Shown piece by piece: positions 17,420-27,184 of a stretch of DNA of 64,000 nucleotides; position 1 is the first letter of the stretch, and the number at the start of each line of letters is the position of its first letter. The position numbers and the translations under genes were made by a program. Origin of the DNA: JAFEDN01 sp963712715 (lineage in GTDB: Bacteria; Pseudomonadota; Gammaproteobacteria; Coxiellales; Coxiellaceae); assembly GCA_963712715.1 (NCBI GenBank), contig CAVQJI010000037.1:186001-250000 (forward strand), given 5' to 3'. A model generated the notes under the pieces. It was not told the DNA's origin and searched no databases. It worked only from the letters and a program-made list of their open reading frames with translations.

Positions 17420-18265
17420 TCATTGCGGGTCGGTGAATGAACCAAGAAGGGGTTGTGTCAAATTCCCTTGTATATTGACAATAGTATGCGACTCTGGTGT
17501 ATCCGCCGGCGGGCTGCGTCGAAAAAAAGGTTGCGTGTTAAAGCTTTTAATATTTTTCAGATCTATCACTGCTGTTTTATAGGGTCGATCTAACGGATTT
17601 GATAGACTCGTTTTAAAGTCAGTGAGTTCATCAGTACCTTTTGTTTCCTGAGTTTTAAACTCATTAATTAAATCTTTAGGTAATTCATCCACAACTGCTA
17701 TACAACAGGATTTCTTTTTAAAAGCGCAACGCAGCAAACCGATTGAGAGACCTCCTAATAGAATTATACTGGTAATATCTAAAGCATAAAAAGCGCATTC
17801 TTGACCCAAAAGTTTGTAGAGATCATTGCAATAGCTTGAGCTTGTTTTAGCAAGTACAGGACGTTGACCGCATTGCCTAATATTTTGAGGAATGAAAATG
17901 TTAGGATTATCGTCCCCACAAATTCCGTACATCCACTCATGGGCAAGAAATTCCCAGCGTGACGCCAATGCTGGAAGTTGGGTTATTAAATATGTACATC
18001 CCCCTGATAACGATAAACCGCCGAGGATGCCTCCAAACCAACGACATATCGTAGAGCTTCTTTTATTGGATTTAATGATAGAATTAACTGACGTCACCAA
18101 TTTATATTCATTTCTATTCTGTAAACCAGGATTAATTGATTCGTGAGCAGCCTTAGAAGTATTTTGGAGATTTACCACATCTTCGAGCGATAAATAAGAG
18201 TAAATATGGTCATAGGTCTCGGCTGATAAATTAAAGTCTTTGTCTTCTTTTGTTACTCTTTGCAT
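17420..18265 (-). CDS. F-box-like protein with two membrane segments; effector candidate
   Basis: 281 aa. Residues about 13-50 fit an F-box: LSAETYDHIYSYLSLEDVVN followed by LQNTSKAAHES (pattern L..E....I..YL...D...L...SK). Two hydrophobic segments follow, about 76-100 (GGILGGLSLSGGCTYLI) and 165-186 (ITSIILLGGLSIGLL), separated by a Cys-containing loop. The tail is polar. F-boxes recruit host SKP1-cullin ubiquitin ligases and are known in Dot/Icm substrates such as Legionella AnkB and LegU1. A membrane-anchored F-box is inferred here. It lies between icmB and the glycosyltransferases on the minus strand. Confidence 0.65.
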   Translation of the reverse strand: MQRVTKEDKDFNLSAETYDHIYSYLSLEDVVNLQNTSKAAHESINPGLQNRNEYKLVTSVNSIIKSNKRSSTICRWFGGILGGLSLSGGCTYLITQLPALASRWEFLAHEWMYGICGDDNPNIFIPQNIRQCGQRPVLAKTSSSYCNDLYKLLGQECAFYALDITSIILLGGLSIGLLRCAFKKKSCCIAVVDELPKDLINEFKTQETKGTDELTDFKTSLSNPLDRPYKTAVIDLKNIKSFNTQPFFRRSPPADTPESHTIVNIQGNLTQPLLGSFTDPQ

Positions 18266-18297
18266 ATACCTGCTCGTTGTTAATAAATTATCTTTAC

Positions 18298-18326
18298 ATG
18301 TTATAACCAGAACAAGTTATAGTCAA
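18298..18326 (-). promoter_or_regulatory. Sigma70-type promoter of the F-box gene
   Basis: On the minus strand TTGACT (18321-18326), a 17-base spacer and TAACAT (18298-18303) lie about 30 bases before the start codon. No PmrA-type box is seen here. Confidence 0.55.
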
Positions 18327-18376
18327 TATCATTATAACATCCCCGTCCATGCATCTGGCATCACAGGACGGTAATC

Positions 18377-18385
18377 TGTTATAAT
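18377..18385 (+). promoter_or_regulatory. Extended -10 promoter upstream of icmB
   Basis: TG (18377-18378), one base, then TATAAT (18380-18385) is a consensus extended -10 without a clear -35, 28 bases before the icmB ATG. It would give icmB its own transcript now that it is separated from icmJ. Confidence 0.6.
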
Positions 18386-18412
18386 CGGTTTTTTTATACC
18401 ATTTACCTCACT

Positions 18413-21400
18413 ATGTTTAAATTACTGATCAGTATTTTCCGCGGGATTAACACCTTTTGGGCATGGCTAAGTACCCTGCTCAAACAAACCACCCTGTCTT
18501 ATTGTGAAATTCAAACTGCCGATAGCCGTACAACGCTGGTCGCCAATGACGGGTCGTTAGTCACTATCCTGCGGATTGAAGGCGTGCAGATGCTGATCGG
18601 GCGGGAAGAATTTGAGCGCATTCTGAATGGACTGAAGCAATCGTTGCAAACCACGATGTCGCATCCTGGCTACATGATTCAGGTGTTTTTTAGCTATAAC
18701 AAAGACGAAGTGCAGGGCGCCATCACCGAAATTTTGTCCCCAGCGGAAGAAACGGCCTCGCGCTTGGGGTTACGTCTGGATGACCTTTTCAGCGAACGAA
18801 TTAATTACCTCAGTAAATACTGCGCCCATGAGGAGGTCTACATCGCTTTGTGGACGCGATTAGGTTCGCTCACGTCCGAGCAGGGTAAACGCGCGCGCGG
18901 CGAGAAAACCAGAGACATTAAGAAAAATAAAATCCCGCCCTTTTTTCAGACTCAGAATATACTCGCAGCCGTGCCGGATTTACGCGAAAGCCATGATTCA
19001 TTTGTCCGTTCGGTGGAAAACGATTTTAACACCTGGGGCATCGTCACGCAGACTCTGGAAGTGCATGAAGCCGTTTATGTCATGCGCCGCAGCGCTGATC
19101 CTGAATTTACGGATAGAAACTGGCGTCCCTTATTGCCAGGCGACAAAATCACCATCAAGGAATATAAAGTCATGCGTGGTGAAATTTCCGATATCATGTG
19201 GCCCTCTCTGGCCCGCCAGATTTTACCGCGCGATGCTGAAAATATCGACCTGCGCACCGCGAGGGTCGGCGACCGTATTTACGCATCGGTATTTATCGAT
19301 TTATTTCCCAAGGAGGTCCAAAGTTTCGTGCGTTTATTTGCCCGCACGCTTCAGACCCATATACCCTGGAGAATTTCCTTTCTGGTGGAGAGCCATGGTT
19401 TAGGACATGCCGGCATACGTTCGGCCATCGCCTCCGTGCTGACGATTACCTCCCGGCAAAATCGTTTAATCAGCGATTCAATGAAGTTATTGAGTTATAT
19501 TAACCTCAGCGCCGATGACGCCGTCGTGCGCCTGAGAGTCACCGCGGCTACCTGGGCGCCCGAAGGCGATATGCGTTTATTACGCTCCCGGGCGTCGATG
19601 TTGTCCCGCGCTATACAGGGCTGGGGTTCCTGTGATGTCTCGGAAATTTCCGGAGATAGTTACGAAGGAGTGGTTTCCAGCATGCTGGCGGTTTCCTCGC
19701 ACTCAGTCGCGACTCCTTCTATCGCGCCTTTATCCGATGTGTTGTTCATGCTGCCCATGTTTCGACCGGCGTCGCCCTGGAGCCACGGCGCGATTTTATT
19801 CCGTTCGCCAGATGGCAAGCCGTGGCCCTATCATCCAGGCTCCCATTATCAAACGACCTGGATCGATTTATTCTACGCGCGGCCTGGCTCCGGTAAATCC
19901 GTGCTGTCAAACGCAATTAATTTAGCGGTGTGTCTGTCGCCCGGCATTAGCCGTTTGCCGCGCATCGCCATTGTCGACATCGGGCCTTCCAGCAGTGGTT
20001 TAATTTCCCTGATCAAAGACGCGTTGCCGGCTAATCAAAAACATCTGGCGGCTTATCACCGTCTGCGAATGCGAGCGGATTACGCGATTAACCCTTTCGA
20101 CGTCCAATTGGGTTGCCGTTTCCCCACCCCCCAGGAGCGTAGTTTTCTGGTTAATTTCCTGATTTTATTGGTCACCCCGGTGGGATCGGAAAAAGCTTAC
20201 GACGGTGCGGCGGACATGTCAGGGCTGGTAGTGGATGAACTCTACAAGGCGTTTGCCGACGAGGGTAACCCAAACGTTTATGCGCCCAATGTCGACGCGG
20301 AAGTCGATGGCGGCCTCGAAGAAATTGGATTTGTCTATGATCCGCAAACCACGTGGTGGGAAGTGACGGATGCCTTATTTATCGCCGGATTTAGCCACCA
20401 TGCCCTGTTAGCCCAACGCCACGCCGAGCCGGTGTTGGCAGATGTCGCGGGAATTTGCCGCCTTCCCGCCATTACCGATTTGTATAATAAAATTACCACG
20501 CCCACGGGTGAGTCATTAATTCAGGCCTATTCCCGAATGATTTCCAGCGCGGTGCGCGAATACCCCATTATTTCCCAGGTTACGCGCTTTGATTTGGGAG
20601 ATGCGCGGGTAGTCGCGTTAGACCTGGACGAAGTCGCGCGCAGCGGTGGGGACGCCGCCAACCGGCAAACCGGCGTCATGTATATGCTTGCGCGTTATGT
20701 ACTGGCCCGGCATTATTATTTATCGGAAGATAATATCGGCGACATGCCGGGGCCGTATCGTGAATACCATCGCGCGCGCATTTTAGAAATTCGCGAAGAT
20801 CCTAAACGGATTGTATTTGATGAATTTCACCGCACCGCGAAAGTCCAGGCAGTGCGCGATCAGGTTGTTCAGGACATGCGTGAAGGCCGAAAATGGAAAG
20901 TCCAGGTAGCATTAATTTCGCAATCCATTGAAGATTTCGATCCTGTCATGGTGGAATTTGCGACTTCTATTTTTATTATGGAAGCGGGACCCGAACAGGC
21001 TGTGCAAAAAACCGCGAAGATATTCGGTTTATCTCCCACCGCGCAAACAGCGTTGCGCAACCGCGTGCACGGCCCGCGTGAAGGCGGCGCTACTTTTCTG
21101 GCGCAGTTTGCGACAAAGCAGGGGTCGCACACGCAATTATTGACTGCCACACTGGGCCCGGTAGAGTTGTGGGCCTTGAACACCACCTCCGAAGACGTGA
21201 ACGTGCGCAACCGGCTGTACCACCGGGTTGGCCCTCGAGAAGCGAGAAAATTGTTGGCTGCGCAATACCCCAATGGCACCATCACCAAAGCTTTGGAAGA
21301 TCGTTTAGCGGAAATCAAAGAAGAAGGTGGATTAATCGATGAAGACCTCCGGCGTAGCGTCGTTGAAAATCTGATTGAAGACATTTTAAAAAATTATCAA

Positions 21401-21418
21401 CCCAAAGGTTCAGAATAA
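18413..21418 (+). CDS. icmB: IcmB/DotO, VirB4-like ATPase of Dot/Icm
   Basis: 1001 aa, the usual DotO length. A Walker A motif is at about residue 490 (ARPGSGKSVLSNAI) and a Walker B-like segment (KRIVFDEFHR) at about 800, followed by RKWKVQVALISQS. The N-terminal 450 residues are the conserved DotO-specific part. DotO is the cytoplasmic hexameric ATPase that docks DotB at the inner-membrane channel entrance. The stop codon TAATG overlaps the hemE start. Codon use and conservation are as in the rest of the icm block, although its location is displaced from icmJ. Confidence 0.97.
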   Translation: MFKLLISIFRGINTFWAWLSTLLKQTTLSYCEIQTADSRTTLVANDGSLVTILRIEGVQMLIGREEFERILNGLKQSLQTTMSHPGYMIQVFFSYNKDEVQGAITEILSPAEETASRLGLRLDDLFSERINYLSKYCAHEEVYIALWTRLGSLTSEQGKRARGEKTRDIKKNKIPPFFQTQNILAAVPDLRESHDSFVRSVENDFNTWGIVTQTLEVHEAVYVMRRSADPEFTDRNWRPLLPGDKITIKEYKVMRGEISDIMWPSLARQILPRDAENIDLRTARVGDRIYASVFIDLFPKEVQSFVRLFARTLQTHIPWRISFLVESHGLGHAGIRSAIASVLTITSRQNRLISDSMKLLSYINLSADDAVVRLRVTAATWAPEGDMRLLRSRASMLSRAIQGWGSCDVSEISGDSYEGVVSSMLAVSSHSVATPSIAPLSDVLFMLPMFRPASPWSHGAILFRSPDGKPWPYHPGSHYQTTWIDLFYARPGSGKSVLSNAINLAVCLSPGISRLPRIAIVDIGPSSSGLISLIKDALPANQKHLAAYHRLRMRADYAINPFDVQLGCRFPTPQERSFLVNFLILLVTPVGSEKAYDGAADMSGLVVDELYKAFADEGNPNVYAPNVDAEVDGGLEEIGFVYDPQTTWWEVTDALFIAGFSHHALLAQRHAEPVLADVAGICRLPAITDLYNKITTPTGESLIQAYSRMISSAVREYPIISQVTRFDLGDARVVALDLDEVARSGGDAANRQTGVMYMLARYVLARHYYLSEDNIGDMPGPYREYHRARILEIREDPKRIVFDEFHRTAKVQAVRDQVVQDMREGRKWKVQVALISQSIEDFDPVMVEFATSIFIMEAGPEQAVQKTAKIFGLSPTAQTALRNRVHGPREGGATFLAQFATKQGSHTQLLTATLGPVELWALNTTSEDVNVRNRLYHRVGPREARKLLAAQYPNGTITKALEDRLAEIKEEGGLIDEDLRRSVVENLIEDILKNYQPKGSE

Positions 21419-22461
21419 TGCAGTCCCGTTTTATCAATGCCCTGTTGCGCCAGCCGGTGGATAAAACACCGGTGTGGTTAATGCGTCAGGCGGGACGGTA
21501 TTTGCCCGAATATCGTGCTTTACGCGAAAAAACTCCCAATTTTATGGAGTTTTGCCGCACGCCGGAATTAACCGCGCAAGCCACCTTACAACCGTTGGCG
21601 CGATTTGATTTAGACGCTGCGATTTTATTTTCCGATATTTTAGTCGTGCCGTGCGCGATGGGAATGACCGTGCAATTTATTAAAGGGGACGGTCCGCATT
21701 TCCCGCAGCCCCTCCGTTCTCATCAGGATGTGAAACAGTTACAAACGGGGGCTCAGGCCCTTGATCGATTACAGTATGTTTTTGACACCATTCCACTGAT
21801 CCGGCGTCATATGCCGCGCCCGATACCCCTGATTGGTTTTGCGGGCAGCCCCTGGACCTGCGCCACTTACATGGTGGAAGGCGGCGGCAGTAAGAATTTT
21901 GCAATCATCAAGGAGCTGCTGTACCGGGAACCGCGGGTGTTACACGATTTACTGGAGCGGGTGACAGCCGTCACCACCGACTATTTAAACGCGCAGATTG
22001 CGGCGGGCGTGCAGACTGTGATGCTGTTTGATACCTGGGGGGGCGTCTTGTCTCATACCGATTATCCGGTGTTTTCTCTCCAGTATTTGCAGCGAATCGC
22101 AGCGCGTTTGACGCGGCATTCTAACGGCAGTCCCGTGCCGATTATTTTTTTTACCAAAGGCGGCGGTCAATGGTTAGACCTCATGGCCCGCAGCGGTTGC
22201 GACGCGCTGGGCTTGGACTGGACCACTTCGCTGCGAGATGCGCGCCGCCTGGTCGGTGATAAAGTCGCCTTACAGGGAAATCTGGACCCCTGCCTGTTAC
22301 TGTCCAACCCGGCGCGAATAGAGCAGGCTGTTCAATCCATTTGCGCCGACTACGGTTCCGGACCCGGCCATATCTTTAACCTGGGCCACGGCGTTTTGCC
22401 CCAAACCCCCCCCGAAAACGTCAAAATATTGGTAGACAGCGTTCATCATTTTTCCTTTTGA
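21418..22461 (+). CDS. hemE: Uroporphyrinogen decarboxylase
   Basis: 347 aa, full length. It converts uroporphyrinogen III to coproporphyrinogen III in heme synthesis. The substrate-binding N-terminal motif is present (PVWLMRQAGRYLPEYR, residues 18-33), as is the aspartate in the FSDILVVP segment (ILFSDILVVPCAMGM). GFAGSPWTCATYMVEG and LQGNLDPCLL are also conserved. It starts on the last base of the icmB stop, so it is translationally coupled to a secretion ATPase with which it has no functional link. Confidence 0.97.
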   Translation: MQSRFINALLRQPVDKTPVWLMRQAGRYLPEYRALREKTPNFMEFCRTPELTAQATLQPLARFDLDAAILFSDILVVPCAMGMTVQFIKGDGPHFPQPLRSHQDVKQLQTGAQALDRLQYVFDTIPLIRRHMPRPIPLIGFAGSPWTCATYMVEGGGSKNFAIIKELLYREPRVLHDLLERVTAVTTDYLNAQIAAGVQTVMLFDTWGGVLSHTDYPVFSLQYLQRIAARLTRHSNGSPVPIIFFTKGGGQWLDLMARSGCDALGLDWTTSLRDARRLVGDKVALQGNLDPCLLLSNPARIEQAVQSICADYGSGPGHIFNLGHGVLPQTPPENVKILVDSVHHFSF

Positions 22462-22472
22462 GTATATGCTGA

Positions 22473-22505
22473 CTTAAACAAAATTTAAGAACATGTGCGT
22501 ATCGT
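22473..22505 (+). promoter_or_regulatory. PmrA-like box upstream of the ankyrin gene
   Basis: CTTAAA (22473-22478) and TTTAAG (22484-22489) are again 11 bases apart, with a weak -10 (TATCGT, 22500-22505) 10 bases downstream. The half-sites are less exact than those at the icmD genes, and an untranslated leader of about 100 bases is implied. Confidence 0.4.
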
Positions 22506-22612
22506 ACATTAAATAATATTCGCCATAGGTATTTGTGTTCAAAAATAGTAGTGAATAGTGTATATTTCCCGATATTCATAAGCGATAAATTTTTTACTGG
22601 GAGATTTTATAA

Positions 22613-25600
22613 ATGTATCAAAATCAAAACTTCGAAGAAACTTCATTATCCTTAAAACGTAAACATGTAGATCAATATAGCCCCAATAATTTGAATACAA
22701 AACGACAGCACTTGTGCTTTTCGCTTCCATCTGATTCAAAAAATTTTGAAGCAAGCCTCGATGGAATCAAAGATGAATCGTATGATGTTCTCTGTGAATA
22801 TTTAAATATCTTAATTCCTCCTTTAAAATGGCACACTAATACAGCCCAAATACCCACTCGGTATGAAGTTGTCGATCTTACCCAACGGCAAGCCAAAAGC
22901 ATAGCAAATCAACTGTCTCTTATTTTAAAGCAAGCTATTGTCTCTATCGAGAAAATTCAGGAGCAAAATTATCGAGTTTTACTCTCCGGGGTTAATATAA
23001 AATATTTGCAAGAAATGTCTATTTCTTTACATAAAAATCGTATTTGGATACCTGAGAACATACCAGTAGAAGATTTAAAGAAAATACTCGGTCCTGGCAG
23101 TATGTTTGGATACCCGAGCTTAACAGCTTATCTGAAAGTATTAATAAATCTAGGAATGAATAAATCTCTATCAATGGAGAAAATTAAAAGTGAATGGAAT
23201 TTACTCAAATCGGAATGTGATGCAGAAGAGAAAATAAGAAATCTGAGAAAAACTATAGCTTATTCCGTTCCTGAAGCTAAAATCGTCATTAAAGATATTA
23301 TCAAAGCAGCTAAATTAGAAGGAGATCACACCATACTCAAAATGGCCATTCTAAATGATAGAGAGAAAAAAAAGAAAATTAAGGATTGTCTGTTGAAATA
23401 CACCTGCCAAGGTAATTATTGGCTATTTCATTGGTATTTCAGAGCCAATAACTATAGGATAGATAAAAACCTTCTTCTGTGTGCAGCAGCTAGCAATAAC
23501 ATTGAAATTGTACGAGATCTTATCGGCTATGGGGTCAATTGGAATGTTCGTGGTAAGGGGAGTATCCTAAAAAAGGGAGAAATAGAACTAGCAGGAATTG
23601 ATCTATGTGAGTTTGAGTTTTTAGCTCCTACTCCCGTGCTTATAGCTTCTAAACAAGATATGGATATCTTTAAACTTTTACTTACTTCAAGAGCTGATGT
23701 GAATTTTTTAACGTCCGGGGCTCCATGTGATGATTTTTTAGCATTGCCGAATATATTTTGTTACAAAACCTGGAGATTTCTGATTGCTTCTTCTCAACCC
23801 TGCCTATCTTTCTCTGTTCCAGTAAGATGGAGCAATAGCAGCCCATCACTGCTAGAAATATTTCTGGGATACCCGGAGAGAGGCGACAAGCGTGAGATAG
23901 CAAAACTTTTAATTAGCAATGGAGCAATTTCCACACAATTAAATACGGGTTTTAACTGGTTAGATTTTGCAATCTTGGCTCACTCTCTCGATTTAATGGA
24001 ATGTATGGTTAATCACTTCCCCTTAATTGTCCTACAAAAGAGTAGTTCAGGAAATACACCTTTACATAACGCTGTTGTACGGGGCTATTCACCTTTAGTG
24101 AAATATTTAATAGATCATGCCCCGCAATGTTTGCTTTGGAAAGATTCAAGTGGAGAAATGCCAATTGATAGTTTTGCGAGTGATTTTAATAATATATTTA
24201 CGGAGTTAAAGTCAAATGACTACCGCATATTTCAATTGATCGATTATCTGCTCAAATCAGATTATAAGAAGGAAGAGAAAAGAATTGCAAAAATATTAGA
24301 ATTAACTCCTCAACCTATTTATTTAAATGTAAAAAAACAAAATATACCCATTTCTATTTGGGATAGGTCAACGATCGCATATAAAAAATATGCTGACTAT
24401 ATGAAATTGAAGGATGAAAAACCTGAATCGATCATCCCTTTTATCCTGCCGGATACAGACAATTTTAGTGATGATGTTTTACTGCAATATTTGCTTATTT
24501 TAATGCCTACTCTTCCATGGGAAAGAAAAGGATTGGGCCCTGTTTATAAAATAGGTAACTTAAAAAAAGAAGAAAGTAATCAATTGGCTTATGATTTAAA
24601 AATTGCTTTCCTGGGTTATCCAGTTCATATATCAATTGAAAAACAATTCGAAAATATTTATCAAGTCGAAGTAGAGGGTTTAAGTACAGCCTTAGTGCAA
24701 CTCGCTGCTCGTCAGCTTCTAGAATATCCTATCCCCTTCAAGAGAGAGGGTGGTTTTATGGAAGAAATTTTGTCTAAAGATTTAATTTTGAATATCATGC
24801 TTCCCTATTTGGATATCTTTGATTTTGCGAGCGAGAAGGAATTGAAAATTATGTTATTAGGCTTCGGTATGCCTATTCATCAGTTAAATAAATATATTGA
24901 GTCACAATGGCAGGAATTAGAAGAGCCTTCGCCTGAAAAAATCGCAGATTCTACTAGAAAAAGATTAATAAATGCTTTAAAAGAAATCAATTCTGCGGAA
25001 GATAAAGAAGCTATTTTCTATAAGGCAATCAAAACCGATGATTTTTGGTTATATAAACTGCTTATATACAAAGGCTACGTGAGCATTGATGAATGGAATG
25101 AAAGAAGACTGCCATTGGTCTTTCATGCTGTTTCTCTTGAGAGATCGAATATCCTTGAAGATCTTATTATATCAGGTGCTGATATCCGTAGTTTTTTTCC
25201 TCCTGATCCGCAAGAACCTAATCAAGAACCTGAGAATGTTTTTTTCTCTGATACAGGAGATAGTGAATCTACCCCCATAGACCCTTTAACCCAATGTGTA
25301 GAAGCTAAAAATCATGCTGCGTTAGCATTATTGGTGGCGGGGGGGGCCAATGTAAATAATTTGGATGCTGGGGGCACAATCTTGCATCTTGCCGTTCAAC
25401 TTGGCAATTTAGATTTGGTGAAATTTTTAGTGGAATCTGGGGCAGCTTTGCATTATAACCCTTCCTGGTTCGGGGTGCCGTTGAATAGAGCAGTCAGTAA
25501 TGCCGACTATCCTATGGCAAGGTACTTAATTAGCCAGGGTGCAGATATCCACAAAATTCGTAGAGGAGCTAAAACTCAATTCTATTTATCTCTTCAATCT

Positions 25601-25999
25601 TTGGAGTTACCTTCTATTGGATTTTTTATTTATTTACTAGATGTTTTAAAGCTGTCTTTAACAAAAAGTGATTATCATTCAGAAATACTTTGTGATCTTT
25701 TACTAAGGCGCAATAAAAAAGGCGAAACTCTCTTATATCAATGGGCAAATAAAGTGGAAGAAATTCCCCTGCTGGCTTATCTATTTATCCGCCTGGCGTA
25801 TAGCCCTTTTTTTGAAGAAATATTCAGTTCTTGTTCTGATGCCTTAAAGAAAAATCTTATATTTTCTTCTTATTTTTCAAAAAATGTGACCCAATCTATT
25901 CTTGAAGTCAGACTGTCCAATCACAATTTGTTTCGACTGCCGGTATCGTCACGCTCTTTAAATCCAGGTATTCCAAGGAATACTATCGGATTTAAATGA
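22613..25999 (+). CDS. Large ankyrin-repeat protein with internally duplicated layout, effector candidate
   Basis: 1128 aa with no signal peptide. Residues about 50-160 are a globular region (YDVLCEYLNILIPPLKW, later NYRVLLSGVNIKYLQEM) that recurs at about 615-720 (DVLLQYLLILMPTLPWERK, YQVEVEGLSTALVQLAA). Each is followed by helices and ankyrin repeats: first set about 285-530 (NTPLHNAVVRGYSPLVKYLI), second set about 815-990 (GTILHLAVQLGNLDLVKFLV). The gene is AT-rich relative to hemE. Ankyrin proteins are common Dot/Icm substrates in Coxiella and Legionella; secretion is inference. Downstream is a 264-base gap with one hairpin (26202-26222) and no convincing gene. Confidence 0.8.
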   Translation: MYQNQNFEETSLSLKRKHVDQYSPNNLNTKRQHLCFSLPSDSKNFEASLDGIKDESYDVLCEYLNILIPPLKWHTNTAQIPTRYEVVDLTQRQAKSIANQLSLILKQAIVSIEKIQEQNYRVLLSGVNIKYLQEMSISLHKNRIWIPENIPVEDLKKILGPGSMFGYPSLTAYLKVLINLGMNKSLSMEKIKSEWNLLKSECDAEEKIRNLRKTIAYSVPEAKIVIKDIIKAAKLEGDHTILKMAILNDREKKKKIKDCLLKYTCQGNYWLFHWYFRANNYRIDKNLLLCAAASNNIEIVRDLIGYGVNWNVRGKGSILKKGEIELAGIDLCEFEFLAPTPVLIASKQDMDIFKLLLTSRADVNFLTSGAPCDDFLALPNIFCYKTWRFLIASSQPCLSFSVPVRWSNSSPSLLEIFLGYPERGDKREIAKLLISNGAISTQLNTGFNWLDFAILAHSLDLMECMVNHFPLIVLQKSSSGNTPLHNAVVRGYSPLVKYLIDHAPQCLLWKDSSGEMPIDSFASDFNNIFTELKSNDYRIFQLIDYLLKSDYKKEEKRIAKILELTPQPIYLNVKKQNIPISIWDRSTIAYKKYADYMKLKDEKPESIIPFILPDTDNFSDDVLLQYLLILMPTLPWERKGLGPVYKIGNLKKEESNQLAYDLKIAFLGYPVHISIEKQFENIYQVEVEGLSTALVQLAARQLLEYPIPFKREGGFMEEILSKDLILNIMLPYLDIFDFASEKELKIMLLGFGMPIHQLNKYIESQWQELEEPSPEKIADSTRKRLINALKEINSAEDKEAIFYKAIKTDDFWLYKLLIYKGYVSIDEWNERRLPLVFHAVSLERSNILEDLIISGADIRSFFPPDPQEPNQEPENVFFSDTGDSESTPIDPLTQCVEAKNHAALALLVAGGANVNNLDAGGTILHLAVQLGNLDLVKFLVESGAALHYNPSWFGVPLNRAVSNADYPMARYLISQGADIHKIRRGAKTQFYLSLQSLELPSIGFFIYLLDVLKLSLTKSDYHSEILCDLLLRRNKKGETLLYQWANKVEEIPLLAYLFIRLAYSPFFEEIFSSCSDALKKNLIFSSYFSKNVTQSILEVRLSNHNLFRLPVSSRSLNPGIPRNTIGFK

Positions 26000-26263
26000 C
26001 CAGGCATATAGTCATCGCGCCTGAGTTTTCAAGCTTATACCTTGTGGGTAGTATCGCCTCTTGCTATACTTTTGCTATTCATTACAGCAGGACCTATACG
26101 ATTTGGAGCACCGATTTCAGTACCGTGATTTTCCTGCAATTATCAAGTCTCACTATGCACGGCGCGGAATTATTATTTGCATTGAACAGATTTTTATGAT
26201 AGGCTTTTTTGAATAAAAGCCGTCCTATATACTATACGATACAATTAATTTGAAGAGGTTGAT

Positions 26264-27184
26264 ATGAAAAATTTGGCAGAATTAAAAGAATATTTTTCTG
26301 AATTGTTACAAGCGCACAGAACTCGTATTGAACACAAGGAGGGATATTTTGGTTCACTGATACTTAAAGGTTTAGAAATGGATTTGCCAGATATAGCAGC
26401 CAGATTAGATACAGCAGAATGCAATTTTATCCATGATGTCAACTCAAAAATAATGTTTCGATTTCAGCCGCAATTCATAGGACACCCAAATGATTTGCCA
26501 GCAGATCATCTAAATTTGGTAAGAGACTTGGATAATTATAGACAAATGCTGCAAGATTTAAGTAATCCTTCCCATAGCTGTATAGGAACATTACGTCTTG
26601 AGAAAGATAATCTTAATCGCAGGCTTAGCATTGTATTTCCCACTCTCTATCGTAGGAATTTGTTTATTGTTAATTTAGGTCTGGAAGGAATACGCTTCAA
26701 TGAAAAACAAAAGGAATTTTTGGAGGAGCAATCACCATACCTCTTTTTCTCCAATGAAGAGGCTAGCTGTGCGGTTGCCATACTCAACCAACCAACATAT
26801 GAAATAACCGCATATATTCAGGAAGGCTATGTGTTCATACCGCTTCCAGGTAATCAATATCTAGAACGATTTAAGATTTTATTTGGATCCAGGAAAAATT
26901 TGAATTTTTTTACGGATGTGAGTGATACATCCGATTCAGGCGTTTCAGATCTAAAATTATTAAAAATATCTAGAGAATTATTTAGAGAAAACCCTCAAGG
27001 GGATTTTGACCTTAATTTACAGGTATTTTGCCCTGGACCTATTTCATGCCCAGCCAATCGCATTTTTGGTGCTGTTTCTCTTTTCACTCCTCTCCCTAAT
27101 AAGCTGGCATCAATTGTGACTGAATATGCTCATAACAACGAGGAATGTGGGAAACAGCCTGACTTTAAATCAATTGGACTCTGA
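26264..27184 (+). CDS. Protein of unknown function, 306 aa
   Basis: I do not recognise this protein. The ATG follows GAAGAGGTTGAT. It is soluble, with a helical N-terminal 60 residues and mixed alpha/beta thereafter (LYRRNLFIVNLGLEGIRF, YIQEGYVFIPLPGNQYLERF), and has no repeats or catalytic motif I can name. AT-rich composition resembles the adjacent ankyrin gene rather than the following housekeeping genes. Its TGA overlaps the ATG of the FAD oxidoreductase (TGATG). Location among effector-like genes hints at a Dot/Icm substrate, which is speculative. Confidence 0.7.
   Translation: MKNLAELKEYFSELLQAHRTRIEHKEGYFGSLILKGLEMDLPDIAARLDTAECNFIHDVNSKIMFRFQPQFIGHPNDLPADHLNLVRDLDNYRQMLQDLSNPSHSCIGTLRLEKDNLNRRLSIVFPTLYRRNLFIVNLGLEGIRFNEKQKEFLEEQSPYLFFSNEEASCAVAILNQPTYEITAYIQEGYVFIPLPGNQYLERFKILFGSRKNLNFFTDVSDTSDSGVSDLKLLKISRELFRENPQGDFDLNLQVFCPGPISCPANRIFGAVSLFTPLPNKLASIVTEYAHNNEECGKQPDFKSIGL

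Noticed and set aside
25996..26199. A 67-residue gene after the ankyrin gene
   Set aside because: It overlaps the ankyrin stop, has no ribosome site and its composition is not protein-like; other frames there hold at most a short hydrophobic remnant.
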